Source: Begonia masoniana
Taxonomy: Eukaryota > Streptophyta > Magnoliopsida > Cucurbitales > Begoniaceae
Assembly: GCA_022432975.1 (NCBI GenBank)
Contig: CM039512.1
Location: 3,655,998-3,719,997, forward strand
Direction: 5' to 3'
DNA: 64,000 nucleotides
The translations under genes were made by a program, and so were the position numbers. Shown here in pieces: positions 23,776 through 34,373 of this stretch. How positions within the stretch are numbered: position 1 is the stretch's first letter; every line of letters begins with the position of its first letter. The notes under the pieces are model-generated. The model had not been told where the DNA came from and ran no database searches. It saw only the letters and a list, made by a program, of their open reading frames with translations.

Positions 23776-24317
23776 GTGACGAATTCCTTTCAGGTGAGGT
23801 TGATGAGACAGCTGAGGATTAGGCTGCAGTCGGAGGAGTACGGAGTCCGCCGGTGCAGGCTATTGTCGGGGCGTCTCGATTACTATCGTCCTCGGGTATT
23901 TTGTGGGAATGTTGTAGATAGTTTGATAAGGGTTTTGAAAGGAATATTGTTTAAAACAACTTAGATAAATTGGACGTGTAGTACGAATATTGGCAAATGT
24001 TTTCGTAATGTATTTTGGTGTTTTTGAGTTGGGATATTGTGTTTAATGGTTGTCGCATTTAGGGAAGTTGTAAACATATATTTTCGTGTGTTGATTTCAG
24101 GTTTTGGTTTAAAGAAATTTAGGCGTTACGCCGCCCGTTTTGGTTTTAAAATAATTAACGTCGGGTTATGTTTGCTATTTTTTTTATTATCCATTTGAAG
24201 TCGGTTTTCCATAAAATTTACGGAATTTGAAGGTTTGGGTGTCAAGAGTGTCCAGTAAAATTTTCAGACTTTTTGAAGAAGTTTAGCTTGAGAAAAAGTG
24301 AAAAGCAAATTTGCATG

Positions 24318-24475
24318 CAGGTGTTGACACTTACTGTTCACAGTGTTGAAAAAGTGTCGACACCAAATACAAGGTGTCGACACCTTTTGCAAAGAAAGGG
24401 GACCCGAGAGCAAAACTGTTTTTAAAGTGTTGACACCTACTGTTCATAGTGTCGACACTTTACTGTTCATACTTT
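24318..24475 (+). repeat. Short repeat block in LTR C
   Basis: Repeats of GTGTTGACACCTACTGTTCA and GTGTCGACAC, several of them palindromic, lie about 220 bp before the LTR end. This is the position of the minisatellites in the sister LTRs. ACTGTTCAC also occurs, inverted, in the units of LTR D. Confidence 0.6.
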
Positions 24476-25662
24476 AAATTTTAACGTTTTGATGCTTATT
24501 TCAAACCAGTTCCAACCCTAAACTTTCCGATATCTTTTATATGTGTTTAATGAATGTTTTTCAATAATTTCGTGAGTTAAAAAAAAAAAAAAAACGAGTT
24601 GAGTAATTTACAAAAATTATTTTAAATGTAGTTTTAAACACGGGATTGGTTTGGAATGTGACGGACCGAGCCGGGGCGGGTTCGGGGCGTTACATTCCAC
24701 GTGTTCCAATAGTCAAAATCTGTTTCTTCCATTTGCCTCTTCCTTCCATTTTTGTCCTCTTCTGAATCAATTTACAACCAAATTAAATCCTCTAATTTTA
24801 GTAACCAAAATTTTCTCTAAAAAAATTCAACTTTTGAACTTAATTTTTCTCGCTATTATTTTTGCATTCAAATATGAAAATATAAAATTCAAATTGAAGA
24901 GACAAAATCTGCTTTTAAGAGAAAATCTGCATAAAATATATTAAATTGAATCAAAGCACTAATGCTAAAGCATCATACAGCAATTGCAGTAAATTCATAC
25001 CAATTTATTCTTGCAATCATTCAAGTCATATAAGTTTTCTTATGTAAAATCTGCATAAAATAACTCTAAAATAATAGTTATCATTTACACACTCTACCTA
25101 GTCTGTGGATTTCATCGTTTTATTGAGTGTGTTGATTATTGCGTCCGAAGACAATGATCTGGTGTCCCAAGAGGCAATATTATTATTTCTTCATTGAAGC
25201 TCAGTCTCGGAAGGAGATTGCATCCGAACTCGGGAGGAGTTCTATTTTTAGACAAGGGGAGCTTGTCACTTTGATCGTGGGCGAGGGGATCTTGCCATAA
25301 CACAGGTTCCGGGAGGAATCAACGACAAGGGGATCTTGTTGTTATCTAGATCTCGGGAGAGGTCTTTCTAAAGTCGAGGGGATCTCGCAAAAACAGTTTC
25401 ATTGGGGAAGTTAGCTAGAGGCGGCGACAAGATAAGAGGGAGTCTTTATTTGTATAAGCCCGATTGTCTTGTAACTTTGTGAACTTAAAGAAATGTTTTT
25501 ATATCTGGGCGTGGCCCCGCAGACGTAGGCTGGTTGCCGAACTGCGTTACCAACCTCCTGTGTCATTTATTTCTGCATTTTTATATTGTCCATCATTGTA
25601 TTAAAAATCGGTGTCACATGAGGATCCTTGTGTGACATCGCATAACTGATCTTAATCTTTCA

Positions 25663-26505
25663 TCTCAGTTTCAGATCGTTTTTCCTCGTTTCTTTGTGTT
25701 TCAAACTCTCTGTCTATTCCGCTTTTTCCCAACCGGATTTTGAGCTTACAAGGTGCTATGGAAACACTGGTTTTTACACCAACGAAAGCCGCTTCAAGAG
25801 TAATCTCAATACCGTACTTTCTGCATTTTCTTCCAACACCAACATCAACTATGGTTATTACAATTTCTCGGCTGGAGATGCCAAACAGAGCGAACGCCGT
25901 CGCTCTTTGTAGAGGAGACCGGCCAATCGACGAATGCCAAAGCTGCGTTTATAACGCCTCTATAAAGATTAGAGAGAGTTGTCCGAATCAAACTGAGGCG
26001 TTGGGATTGTACGACACCTGCCTGCTTCATTATTCAAACAACTCCATAAGTAGCAACAGTGAGATTCCAGCTCTTTACAATCGACAAACCGTAACAGACG
26101 TTAATGGATACAATCAAGCGCTCAGAAGCTTATTGGAAAGATTGAGAGATGAAGCTGCATCAGGCTCAATACTCTCAAGTTGGCGACAGGAACAATCGAA
26201 GCCCCATCGTTCCAGACCATTTACGGGTTCCTTCAGTGCGCTCCTGACTTATCGAAGGTGGAATGCGAGGATTGCTTGAATCGAGCCATACGACGTATTC
26301 CTTCGTGTTGTAATGGATCGATTGGAGCATGGGTGATTCTGGCTGTTTGTATCCTGAGGTATGAGAACTCCCGCTTCTACAGCGAATCGCCCTCACCATC
26401 GCCTCCATCGTTGTTGGCACCACAGCCTCCGCCAGTCAGTAAGTTTACACGGTTTTAGCCATTAACTGGGCCTTATTTAATCATCTACCATATTCTCTAA
26501 TAAAG
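25663..26505 (+). pseudogene. CRK exon 1 pseudogene with part of intron 1
   Basis: The sequence begins inside the leader (TTTCAGATCGTTTTTCCTCG, as in the intact gene) immediately after the copia LTR, so the start codon is lost. It encodes two DUF26 domains (CRGDRPIDECQSC and CAPDLSKVECEDC). A 2-base loss near 25880 and a 1-base loss near 26180 shift the frame. The exon ends at about 26437 at a conserved donor (CAGTAAGTTTACACGG), and intron 1 similarity continues to about 26505. No transmembrane or kinase exons follow. It is a paralog of the gene at 3454, truncated at both ends. Confidence 0.88.
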
Positions 26506-27386
26506 GACAAGGTTTTGTGATAAAAATCTCATAGACAAATAAGAATGCGCTGCAAATCGAGCACAAAATCGACCAATCTTCGAAATACACACTTGCAAAC
26601 AAGAACACATAATATGGCTTAGGTTTGGTGTAGGTTTCTTTTTTTAATAATATAATTACTTGAGTAAAGTAAAAAGGAAAAGTGGGACAGCGACAAGTTG
26701 ACTATTAAACTAACTTCCTTAACAAATTAATCCTTAACCTATTATTTGCTAAATTTTGTTTAATGTTTTGTTAAAATTGTCACTTGCAACTTCGAATGCT
26801 ACATTTTTTTTTTCTGCACAATTAATATAATAAATTAACTATATATAATTTATTACATTAATTGCATCTTATTTTTACCAATATTTGTTCATTACACCTT
26901 ACGCATTAAATACATATCGCAAATTAACGTAATATATTAGGATAACTAGGTGAAGGCATGTAACAAAAAAGTTCGACCGTTATGGACCATGTAGAAATCT
27001 TGATACCACATGTATCTATCATCATTTAATTTGACCAACAATATTTTTTACGTAATGTGCACTTATTACTTATCAAAATGAAAGAGAATAAATCGATGAT
27101 TAGTTTGTTATTGAAATTAGTCTAAGCTTCAGTTCGTCGCTACCTCATAATTTAAACAATTTTTTTTTTTCGAACTTTATCCTATCTATAATGTTTAGAT
27201 AATTAGATGTGAAAAAAAAAGTTTTTGATAAATTAACTTTTCGTGAATAATTTGCATAGAAAATACATTAAAATAAAAGATAAAAATAAAAACAATATTA
27301 AAAAAGCGAGCAGTTAAACTTATTTGTAAAGATTATTAGTTATGTTTCAAAATTTATTTTTTTTACTATCAATTATTTGAAAAAAA
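26506..27386. other. AT-rich intergenic DNA
   Basis: I see no gene or recognisable element. The stretch is A+T rich with short homopolymer runs. Confidence 0.5.
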
Positions 27387-28075
27387 AGGGTTTTTTAATT
27401 TAAACCCCAAAGTTTAGATTTTTTTTAAAAAAACCGTCAAAGTTTACTATTCATCAAAAAACTGTACTGGACAATCTCCTAGACATAATTACCTTTCAAA
27501 ATAAGTTCCCAAAAAAGGCTGGATGGCTCACAAACGGTCTCACTTAAAATTCAGTTTTCTAGACAGAACTTATTTATACAGTACAATTACACCACTTAAT
27601 ACGCGGTACGAGAAACGATAACATATGCGATCTAATTATCTATAGTATAATAGATAAATATATAATAAAAATAAAATAGAAAAAAACTTCGTACCTAGCC
27701 CGTGAACGCGGAAAAATATCACCGAAGCAAGAAAATAGTCATCACTAATATAGAAAAAAATATTAGAAATATTTAAATAAATCAAATTAAAATAAAATGT
27801 CCATATTTTTATAATTTAGATAGAAACTGTTAAGATGATTTTAAATAAAAAATACAATGAAGAAAAAATACGTCATAAAAAAATTTAATATCGATTTAAC
27901 ACCTTATAGATGAGTTTTTTTTTTTAAATCTCTAAAGTAAATAATAAAATTAAAGAAAAACTTCGTATCTAGCAGGTGAACGCGGAGAAATATCACCAGA
28001 ACAAAAAAAATAGTCGAGAGAGTATTGAAAGTTTGGTGTGATTTAAAAAAGAAGGGGGAGGACTTTATATAAGAA

Positions 28076-28093
28076 GGGGGGGGGGGGGGGGGG
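28076..28093 (+). repeat. Poly-G run of 18
   Basis: Eighteen consecutive G lie directly before the foldback array. Such a run can form a G-quadruplex and is prone to length change or assembly error. Confidence 0.9.
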
Positions 28094-28097
28094 ACCG

Positions 28098-28292
28098 CCG
28101 GTCCAACTGGACCGGCCGTCTTCTTATTGGTAAAAACCGGTGACTTTTGTCACAGGTTTCGTATTTTAAGAGGAGGAGGACGGCCGGTTCAGTTGGACCG
28201 GCCCGTCTTCTTCCTAAAGGACAAACCTGTGACAAAAGTCACAGGTTTTTCCCCACAAGAGGACGGCCGGTCCAATTGTACCGACCGTCCTC
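28098..28292. repeat. Foldback array of five short palindromes
   Basis: Five palindromes follow each other: CCGGTCCAACTGGACCGG, CCGGTGACTTTTGTCACAGG, CCGGTTCAGTTGGACCGG, a 10-bp-arm hairpin with AACCTGTGAC and GTCACAGGTT around AAAA, and CCGGTCCAATTGTACCGACC. The flanks GGCCGTCTTCTT and AGGAGGACGGCC are also inverted, so the array can fold at two scales. It lies inside the inverted-repeat element. Confidence 0.8.
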
Positions 28293-28449
28293 TTTGGAGA
28301 GGCTGGCTACCCCTCCCCCCATCTTTCCTTTCGAGATTCAAATTGTCTATTTATGATACTTTGAGGTTTTTTTCGATAAATAGTAAACTTTGACGGTTTT
28401 TTTTTTTAAAAAAAACTCAAACTTTGAGGTTTAAATAAAAATAAACCAA

Positions 28450-29080
28450 AAAAAAAATAGGGTAAATGCAACGTTATTATTATTTATTTAGAATAATGAC
28501 GTTTACTCTCTATTTTATCTTTTTATCTTTAGTTAATTACGTGACACTCATTAACTAAAGCAATTAAAATAAAATATTACAAGTAATTAAAATAATAATT
28601 AATTATCTCATGGGAGCCACAATACGATGGTAAAAATATAAAATAAAATTAATATTATTCATTTTATTAATATTTGATAAATAATAATGTTATCTTAGCT
28701 AAACATTCAATTGCTTTTTTTAATTAATAAAAATTAAGTAATTTTTATTTAATTTGTAACATAATATATTTAAACTATCTCTATCTTAAACATTCGTAGC
28801 CCAAGAATATACTACATTTATATTCCACTCGGGAGAATTTTCTAATTGACCAGTTTGACCAAATACTTCAATGACATTTGTGGTCCATCAATCTGGATGA
28901 ACTATATTATAACAATATAACATTAGAATATTCAATTTAAATTCAGCTTTAATTCAGGAAATTTCATAAATTAAATTATTTATTGGACAAATCATTGTCA
29001 TAAGGATTAAAAATTGTTTTTATTTTCATAATAAACTTACAGTACACAAATTGAACTAATTTATTGGATTTATTCAAAAC
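28450..29080. other. AT-rich intergenic DNA
   Basis: Nothing recognisable. The sequence is AT-rich and lacks open frames or repeats I can name. Confidence 0.5.
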
Positions 29081-29495
29081 ATACATTATTCATGATCATT
29101 CTAATCATACAACTTACAACTGCGGTTTTTTCCATCAAAAGAAACGGTTCCGGTTCTAAATTCTCAAGATCCGCGGTCTGTGGTTTTAGGGGGACAAAAA
29201 CCGTGAAAACTAAATTGAACCATGGGTAAAAAATTTGACATAAATAGGCTAAAACCTGATCTAAAATCTTAAAAAAAAAACCGGCATATCGAAAACCAAC
29301 ACCAAACCCAACCCAAACTCCAAAAGTCCGTTCCAGAAACAATAAAAAATATATATAATTTTATTTTATTTTTCATTTGTAACAAAATTGGGGCCGAACT
29401 GTGAAATACGATCGGTTCCAGTCCTAGAATCCCGCAATTCCAGTTCTAAGCTGAAATCAAACCAAACCAAACCAAATTGCGCCCGCTCCTAATAG
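29081..29495. repeat. Possible hAT-type non-autonomous element
   Basis: The stretch is rich in GGTTCCGGTTC and AACCAAACC motifs, with an internal similarity between 29139-29170 and 29411-29443. It ends in GCGCCCGCTCCTA, whose reverse (TAGGAGCGGGCGC) resembles hAT-type ends. The left terminus and an 8-bp duplication were not found, so the call is tentative. Confidence 0.3.
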
Positions 29496-30152
29496 TGTGA
29501 CGACCCGACTTTGAACGTATGTGTTAGAACCACCCATACTCCGCGGATCCTCAGAGGACGTATGTGCCCGGTTGGGGCCGGAGTATGGGTTAAAACTCCG
29601 CGGATCCCAGAGGGTTGGGCCGGAGGGTTTAACGAATTCTCTGCGGATCCCAGAGGGTTGGGCCGGAGAGTTCGGTCATTGAAAGTGGGGCCGTTACAAA
29701 CCCACATCGCTTGGGGAAGTACATGGAAATGAAACATATGTAAGAGATCCCTCCCAACATAGCAAGACGCGTTTTGGAGCACGATTGACAACGGATCCCA
29801 TAAGAACTCTGAAGTTAAAAGTGCTTCGGTGAGAGCAATTCCAGGTTGGGTGACCTTCCGGGAAGTTCTCGCCAAACAAAGCCGTGAGGGGAAGATATTG
29901 GGCTGCGGCCCAATCCCCAGAGCGGACAATATCTTGCTGGGGAAAGGGGTCGTTACAAATGGTATCAGAGCCTGTACCCAACCGGAAATGTGGCCAACGA
30001 GGACGTTGGGCCCTCGAGAGGGGGTGATTGTGACGACCCGACTTTGAACGTATGTGTTAAAACCACCCATGCTCTGCGGATCCTCAGAGGACGTATGTGC
30101 CCGGTTGGGGCCGGAGTATGGGTTAAAACTCCGCGGATCCCAGAGGGTTGGG
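29496..30152 (+). mobile_element. Cassandra TRIM retrotransposon, 3' LTR truncated
   Basis: 5' LTR 29496-29957 (TGTGACGACC to GGGTCGTTACA), a primer site TGGTATCAGAGC at 29960-29971, about 70 bp of non-coding interior ending in the polypurine tract GAGAGGGGGTGAT, then the start of the 3' LTR at 30029. The LTR contains 5S rRNA-derived sequence, the hallmark of Cassandra elements of land plants. The 3' LTR stops at about 30152, where gypsy RT sequence begins; the remainder was deleted. Cassandra encodes no protein and depends on other elements for movement. Confidence 0.92.
29791..29870 (+). other. 5S rRNA-derived segment in the Cassandra LTR
   Basis: ACGGATCCCATAAGAACTCT and AGTTAAAAGTGCTTCGG followed by AGGTTGGGTGACCTTCCGGG align with plant 5S rRNA, including the internal Pol III promoter (A box region and C box). 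It is not a genuine 5S gene: it carries several substitutions, lies in an LTR and is not in a tandem array. Confidence 0.88.
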
Positions 30153-30454
30153 AACGGGTACTTATTCTTGATAGTCAACTTGTTCAGCTCACGGTAGTCA
30201 ATACACATTCGTAGGGACCCATCCTTCTTCTTAACGAACAAGACGGGAGTACCCCACGGAGAGAAACTAGGGCGCACAAAACCCTTGTCCACCAATTCTT
30301 TTAGCTGAGCCTTCAACTCCCTCAGTTCAATTGGCGCCATACGATAAGGATTCTTCGATACCGGTTCAGCGCCAGGATATACATCAATTTCGAACTCAAT
30401 CTCACGATCAGGTGGCAATCCTGGTAAGTCATCCAGGAAGACCTCTGAGAAGTC
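30153..30454 (-). pseudogene. Gypsy reverse transcriptase start, truncated
   Basis: Continues the frame of the gag-protease after a TGA at about 30455. It encodes the well-known RT entry ([20 protein letters not shown], then [20 protein letters not shown]) and stops after NKYPF, where Cassandra LTR sequence takes over. The palm catalytic motifs, RNase H and integrase are deleted. An apparent 309-residue open frame that runs on into Cassandra is a chance fusion. Confidence 0.88.
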
Positions 30455-31993
30455 TCAAACTACAGGAATATTTTGAAGTTCCACCTCACCTTGCCTTCGT
30501 ACGTCTATTACATGGGCCAGAAATCCAATGCACCCTGACTTCATCAGCCGTTGAGCCTTTAAGGAAGATATAACAGGCATACGGTGTTTCTTCGGTACCG
30601 CCTGATAAGAGAATTCTACTTCGTTCGGGCGCTTAAACGACACTAGCCCGGGCCTACAGTTGATGGTGGCATGATGTTTAAACAGCCAGTCCATCTCCAG
30701 AATGACATCGTACCCTTTCATACCAATAACGATAAGGTTGGCGTACAACTTTTGGTCTCCTACTGACACTATATCGCCCCGTACCACCTGCTCGGAGTGC
30801 ATAAACTCTCCGGACGGTAGCATAATGCTGTAGGGCTGATCTGACGACGTGCAATTAACCTTTTGTCTATCTACGAAGTCCATGGCCACAAACGAATGTG
30901 TGGCCCCCGTGTCCCATAAAGTATAAGCAGGTACATCACACACCAAAATTGTACCTGTGATTGCTGTGTGCAGATCAGCATCATCAACATCCTCCATCAT
31001 TGCAAAAACTCTGGGTACGGCTTGACCTGTTCTGGTGTCAGGCATTGGGCAATCCCGAACAAGATGGCCTACTTTGCCGCATCGGAAACATTGGCCAGTG
31101 TAGAGCCTACATTCCCCTGTATGATTTCTCTGGCAACGTGGGCATACAGGAAGCTGAGGAGCTCCCATAGGTCTTTTCCCTTTGTCCTGATAAATGGCAA
31201 CTTCATTTGGTCTTTTGACACCTCTGTTCTGTTGCTGCCGTGGTTGCCCAAACTGTCCCTTTTGTTGTTGTTGCTGCTGCTGAGGGGTATCCTGCATGAT
31301 TCTCTTTGATGTATATCTCTGAGACTTTGCCTCTAAGGCTTCCAACTGATAAGCCTTAGCTACCACCTTTGTGTATGGGGCCTCGTCAAATCCCCCATAT
31401 GTAATCCCTCGTAAGAGGTCCATCTTCAAACCCTGGATAAATTGATGCACCTTATTTTCGTCGGTGGCCACTAGGTGAGGTGCATAACGGGATAGTGAAT
31501 CGAACTTCTGAACATACTCGGCCACCGTTCCAAACTGTCGTAGTCGAGAGAATTCCAGCAACTTCTCCTTCCTCATGCTGCGATCAAAGTACTTCTCGTA
31601 GAAGAGTGTTTTAAATCCCTCCCAACTTAATGCCACAGTGGTTGACTGCACTGTGTCCCACCAAAATCCAGCACTCTTGGTGAGATTGAATGAGGCACAC
31701 ATCACTTTCTTGTTTTCCTCCACTTCTGCATAATTCAGCATACGTTCAATCTGCCGAATCCATTCTTCGGCGTGAGTAGGATCTGTTGATAACCCATCGA
31801 ACGTAGGCGGTTGGAGACGCTGAAATCTCTCTCCACTAGTGTCACGTGGAGCATTTGCATGGTTATTGTTGTTTCCATTGCCCTCCCTCGCAATCAAACG
31901 CTCGATCATGCGAGATTGAGTGCCGGCCAACTCGGTTAGACGGTCGAGGACGTCGCCTCTGTCGTTTGCATCACCTTGATTTCCTCTCACCAT
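30455..31993 (-). CDS. Gypsy gag-protease (element D), uninterrupted
   Basis: 512 residues starting with MVRGNQGDANDRGD. The retrotransposon gag domain lies at about 60-200 (FDGLSTDPTHAEEWIRQIER, FYEKYFDRSMRKEKLLEF). A glutamine-rich linker and CPRCQRNHTGEC follow, then a zinc knuckle CFRCGKVGHLVRDC, then an aspartic protease core WDTGATHSF with VILEMDWL. The organisation resembles chromoviral gypsy elements of the Tekay/Del type. The frame is open up to the TGA that separates it from RT; that position is normally sense. Gag could be made, but the element cannot move by itself because its pol is truncated. Confidence 0.88.
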   Translation of the reverse strand: MVRGNQGDANDRGDVLDRLTELAGTQSRMIERLIAREGNGNNNNHANAPRDTSGERFQRLQPPTFDGLSTDPTHAEEWIRQIERMLNYAEVEENKKVMCASFNLTKSAGFWWDTVQSTTVALSWEGFKTLFYEKYFDRSMRKEKLLEFSRLRQFGTVAEYVQKFDSLSRYAPHLVATDENKVHQFIQGLKMDLLRGITYGGFDEAPYTKVVAKAYQLEALEAKSQRYTSKRIMQDTPQQQQQQQKGQFGQPRQQQNRGVKRPNEVAIYQDKGKRPMGAPQLPVCPRCQRNHTGECRLYTGQCFRCGKVGHLVRDCPMPDTRTGQAVPRVFAMMEDVDDADLHTAITGTILVCDVPAYTLWDTGATHSFVAMDFVDRQKVNCTSSDQPYSIMLPSGEFMHSEQVVRGDIVSVGDQKLYANLIVIGMKGYDVILEMDWLFKHHATINCRPGLVSFKRPNEVEFSYQAVPKKHRMPVISSLKAQRLMKSGCIGFLAHVIDVRRQGEVELQNIPVV

Positions 31994-32135
31994 TCTAGAA
32001 AATCCTATAAACAGAATAACTAAATTAAATAAACAGAACTTTTACAGAAACTTAAACACTTACAGTTGGTGGGGCGATCTCACGTGGCGAGTTGCGCAGT
32101 CAGACATTTCACAGAATCGGTTTTAAAACCTTATC

Positions 32136-32147
32136 TCTCTGATACCA
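32136..32147 (-). promoter_or_regulatory. Primer binding site of gypsy D
   Basis: The minus strand reads TGGTATCAGAGA, a near match to the initiator tRNA-Met type site, four bases inside the LTR boundary and upstream of gag. It proves that 32152-34373 is a 5' LTR. Confidence 0.85.
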
Positions 32148-32348
32148 TAACTGTGACGTCCCAAAACCGTACCCGATCTGGGTCCGGGATCGGAGCCATC
32201 ACACCGGACATTTTACAGAAAACAAGACATATTTTTTTTTTGAAAACATATAACAGTAGGAGACATGAAGACGTATAAACACATGGATAATAGTTACAAA
32301 TGGCAGAAGCAGAAGATGTAATTAGTGGTTAATGAGAATAAGACAAAA

Positions 32349-32730
32349 AGTGAACAGTGCACCGGATGATTAAAAATGTGAACAGTGACCGGATGACTAA
32401 AAATGTGAACAGTGACCGGATGACTAAAAAATGTGAACAGTGACCGGATGACTAAAAATGTGAACAGTGACCGGATGACTAAAAAATGTGAACAGTGACC
32501 GGATGACTAAAAATGTGAACAGTGACCGGATGACTAAAAATGTGAACAGTGACCGGATGACTAAAAATGTGAACAGTGACCGGATGACTAAAAATGTGAA
32601 CAGTGACCGGATGACTAAAAAATGTGAACAGTGACCGGATGACTAAAAATGTGAACAGTAACCGGATGACTAAAAATGTGAACAGTGACCGGATGACTAA
32701 AAATGTGAACAGTGACCGGATGACTAAAAC
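32349..32730 (-). repeat. 26-27 bp minisatellite in LTR D, about 14 units
   Basis: Near-identical units GTGAACAGTGACCGGATGAC plus TAAAAAT repeat about fourteen times. Units differ mainly by one A. The array lies about 200 bp from the LTR 3' end. There are no variable spacers, so it is not CRISPR-like. Confidence 0.95.
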
Positions 32731-33317
32731 TTAAAAGACAAAACTGGCAACTTTTAACATGATTACATGAAAACAAAAGTTGTGGAAACAGAATGTATGA
32801 AAACTTCAAACTTTAGAAAATGATTCAAAACATGATTTTTGAACATATCGGGAAAAACACGACGGAATTTTAAGGAAAAACAAATTACATGGATGGCTCT
32901 AACATGACAGAAACTTAAGAAAATCACACTACATGGATAGCTCTAAAACCAGAAACTGTCCATGCACAGGCTAACAGAAAATATTCCAAACGAATTCCAG
33001 AATACTTCAAAACATAGTTCAACTGTCGAATACAGAGGTTTTAACAAGAGAAAGCTTAACCAACAGAATACCTTACATTATCTATATCCAACAGAATTTC
33101 CTACAGAGTTTTCAACAACCAAAAATACAGAATCCTAACATAGTTTAAAAACCAAACACAGAATTCCAGTAGGGTTTACAGACATAGACTTTACTTTGAA
33201 TACTTAAACCTCGGGACAGGATTTGTCTGGATACAGCAACCATCCCGTGAGCTCCTCCCTCCAACTACATCAACTCGTCAGTTTGAGGCTCAAGCTCCTC
33301 ATCTGGAGGATCCGTAC

Positions 33318-33798
33318 CTACAACAGGGAGTTCATCTATGAGCCTAGAGCTCAGTAAGAACATACAATGCAGAGTGATGAACGTGCTATGCATGAATCTT
33401 TTTCAAATACATGAACATTACATTACATTTCACTGGACAGGAAGGTATAAGTGGGAAGAGGAGCTGGCGCAACAGGAATACATGCCGCAACAGGACATAA
33501 CAGGAGTACATGACAGGATGCCAGTCCTCGTCCACACTTAACCATACATTACATTACAGGTTTTATCTTACTTAACTTCAAACCGTGTGCAGAAAACCTT
33601 TTCATGACTTTCAGAGAAAAACGTGTATGCATGAACATTTATAGACATGCAACAGAATAATAAGCAGAATATAAAACAGAACACACTTAACCTAAAACAT
33701 ATCCTTGGCTTAACTACCCAACAGAAATCCCGACAACATAAACCTAGTACCTCCGTATTGTAGGGCCTTAAGGGCCAAACCTATACGTATGAACTTAC
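33318..33798 (-). other. Conserved intron-like segment in LTR D
   Basis: The minus strand shows ACAGGTAAGTTC and CTCCCTGTTGTAGG, a GT-AG span of 481 nt. The 5' arm CCTACAATACGGAG (33751-33764) pairs with the 3' arm (33317-33330) except for one mismatch and one G-U pair. Arm sequence differs from all other copies while pairing is kept. Confidence 0.55.
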
Positions 33799-34373
33799 CT
33801 GTGGTCTGAAATGCAGTAAACTTGAACGCACGAGCACTGTGGTTCACGAACCTATAGCATGCATAAACGGACATTAACCCTAAACATCACGAAACTAGCA
33901 AATAAATAAACTAAAAATCGTTTTCTATCTAAGATGATTACCTTAGACCGAAAAGCGGGAGGAAAATCAGAGAAGGAAGAAACCCTTGCGTTGGTTTTCT
34001 TCAATCGAAAGAGAGAAGCAGAGAGGAAAATGAGAGAGAGCAGAGAGGAAAATGAGAGAGAGCAGAGAGGAAAATGTCTCACGTAGGAGGAAGAGAAGGA
34101 AATGGAATACATGGCTTATCTTCTTCCACAAGTTTGCCAAGTGTCAATCATCCATTTGATTTCTCCCACCAACCTTAATTTCTTCCTAATTTGTCCTTTC
34201 ATTGATTTTTAACTAAATCATTATTTAGTTTAATCAATTCGGTCGCACGAATCACCCTCGTTCGATTAAACACATCGACAATCTTATTAAAAACAATCAT
34301 TGCATTAATATCGGAGAAATTCCGTTTACATATTTGGGGAATAATTTGATAGGCAAAAATGCCGGGTGTTACA

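Larger units (their letters stand above)
22086..24694 (+). mobile_element. Solo gypsy LTR C
   Basis: A 2609-bp element, ends TGTAACACCC and GGGGCGTTACA, with a perfect TTCCA duplication (22081-22085 and 24695-24699). It is closest to LTR A: both share the CTGGTCTCGAGTAGAATGGC-like region and the GTCCTGGACTGTGT blocks. No gag or pol is present. Confidence 0.88.
18686..25083 (-). mobile_element. Solo LTR of the gag-only family, with two nested LTRs
   Basis: The ends TGTTAGTGG and TAATAGTTATCA match the LTR ends at 39178 and 40679. The blocks ACACGTGTCGCTAACGAAGT and ATCGATCCCACGAGGAT and the AATGCTCTGCAGCATTATCT region are shared. A perfect 5-bp duplication TTTAC flanks it (18681-18685 and 25084-25088). 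Removing the two nested gypsy LTRs leaves about 1.33 kb, slightly shorter than the 1.5-kb LTRs of the complete element. It contains no gag. Confidence 0.88.
17617..25662 (+). mobile_element. 3' LTR of copia-1, split by nested solo LTRs
   Basis: The LTR parts are 17617-18685 and 25084/25089-25662. Without the insertion and its TTTAC duplication they total about 1643 bp, close to the 1637-bp partner LTR at 7436. The left part has a short tandem duplication (GGCATTGATTTTTT twice) that the partner lacks. It ends CTTTCA at 25662 and abuts a CRK pseudogene exactly in its leader coding region. Confidence 0.9.
27387..28449. mobile_element. Non-autonomous inverted-repeat DNA element (MITE-like)
   Basis: The left end (TTTAAACCCCAAAGTTTAGA, then AACCGTCAAAGTTTACTATT) reappears inverted at the right end (AAATAGTAAACTTTGACGGT, then TTTGAGGTTTAAAT), giving imperfect terminal inverted repeats of about 80 bp around a 1-kb body. 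A-runs at both edges hide any target duplication. Inside, a block with AAACTTCGTACCTAGC and TGAACGCGGAAAAATATCACC near 27685 recurs near 27957. No transposase is encoded. Family assignment (Mutator-like is possible) is a guess. Confidence 0.6.
32152..34373 (-). mobile_element. 5' LTR of gypsy D
   Basis: A 2222-bp LTR. In sense direction it starts TGTAACACCCGGC and ends GGGACGTCACA beside the primer site and gag. It is a key reference copy because coding DNA fixes its orientation, so the splice-like donor and acceptor and the minisatellite can be placed: signals mid-LTR, minisatellite near the 3' end (U5). The partner LTR was lost with the pol region. Confidence 0.88.

Noticed and set aside
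28127..28393. Protein-coding frames across the foldback array
   Set aside because: Their composition follows from the palindromic GC-rich repeats, and two overlapping frames give unrelated residues.
29070..29342. 90-residue minus-strand frame
   Set aside because: Low-complexity translation of GGTTCCGG-type repeat sequence; no homology recognised.
29791..29870. A genuine 5S rRNA gene
   Set aside because: It has substitutions in conserved parts, lies within a Cassandra LTR next to a primer site and is not tandemly arrayed.
29489..30418. 309-residue open frame as a novel fusion protein
   Set aside because: It joins gypsy RT to antisense Cassandra LTR sequence by a deletion; only the first part has protein-like content.
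32349..32730. Regular array resembling a CRISPR
   Set aside because: Units are contiguous 26-27 bp repeats without variable spacers, lie in a retrotransposon LTR of a plant genome, and no cas genes exist.
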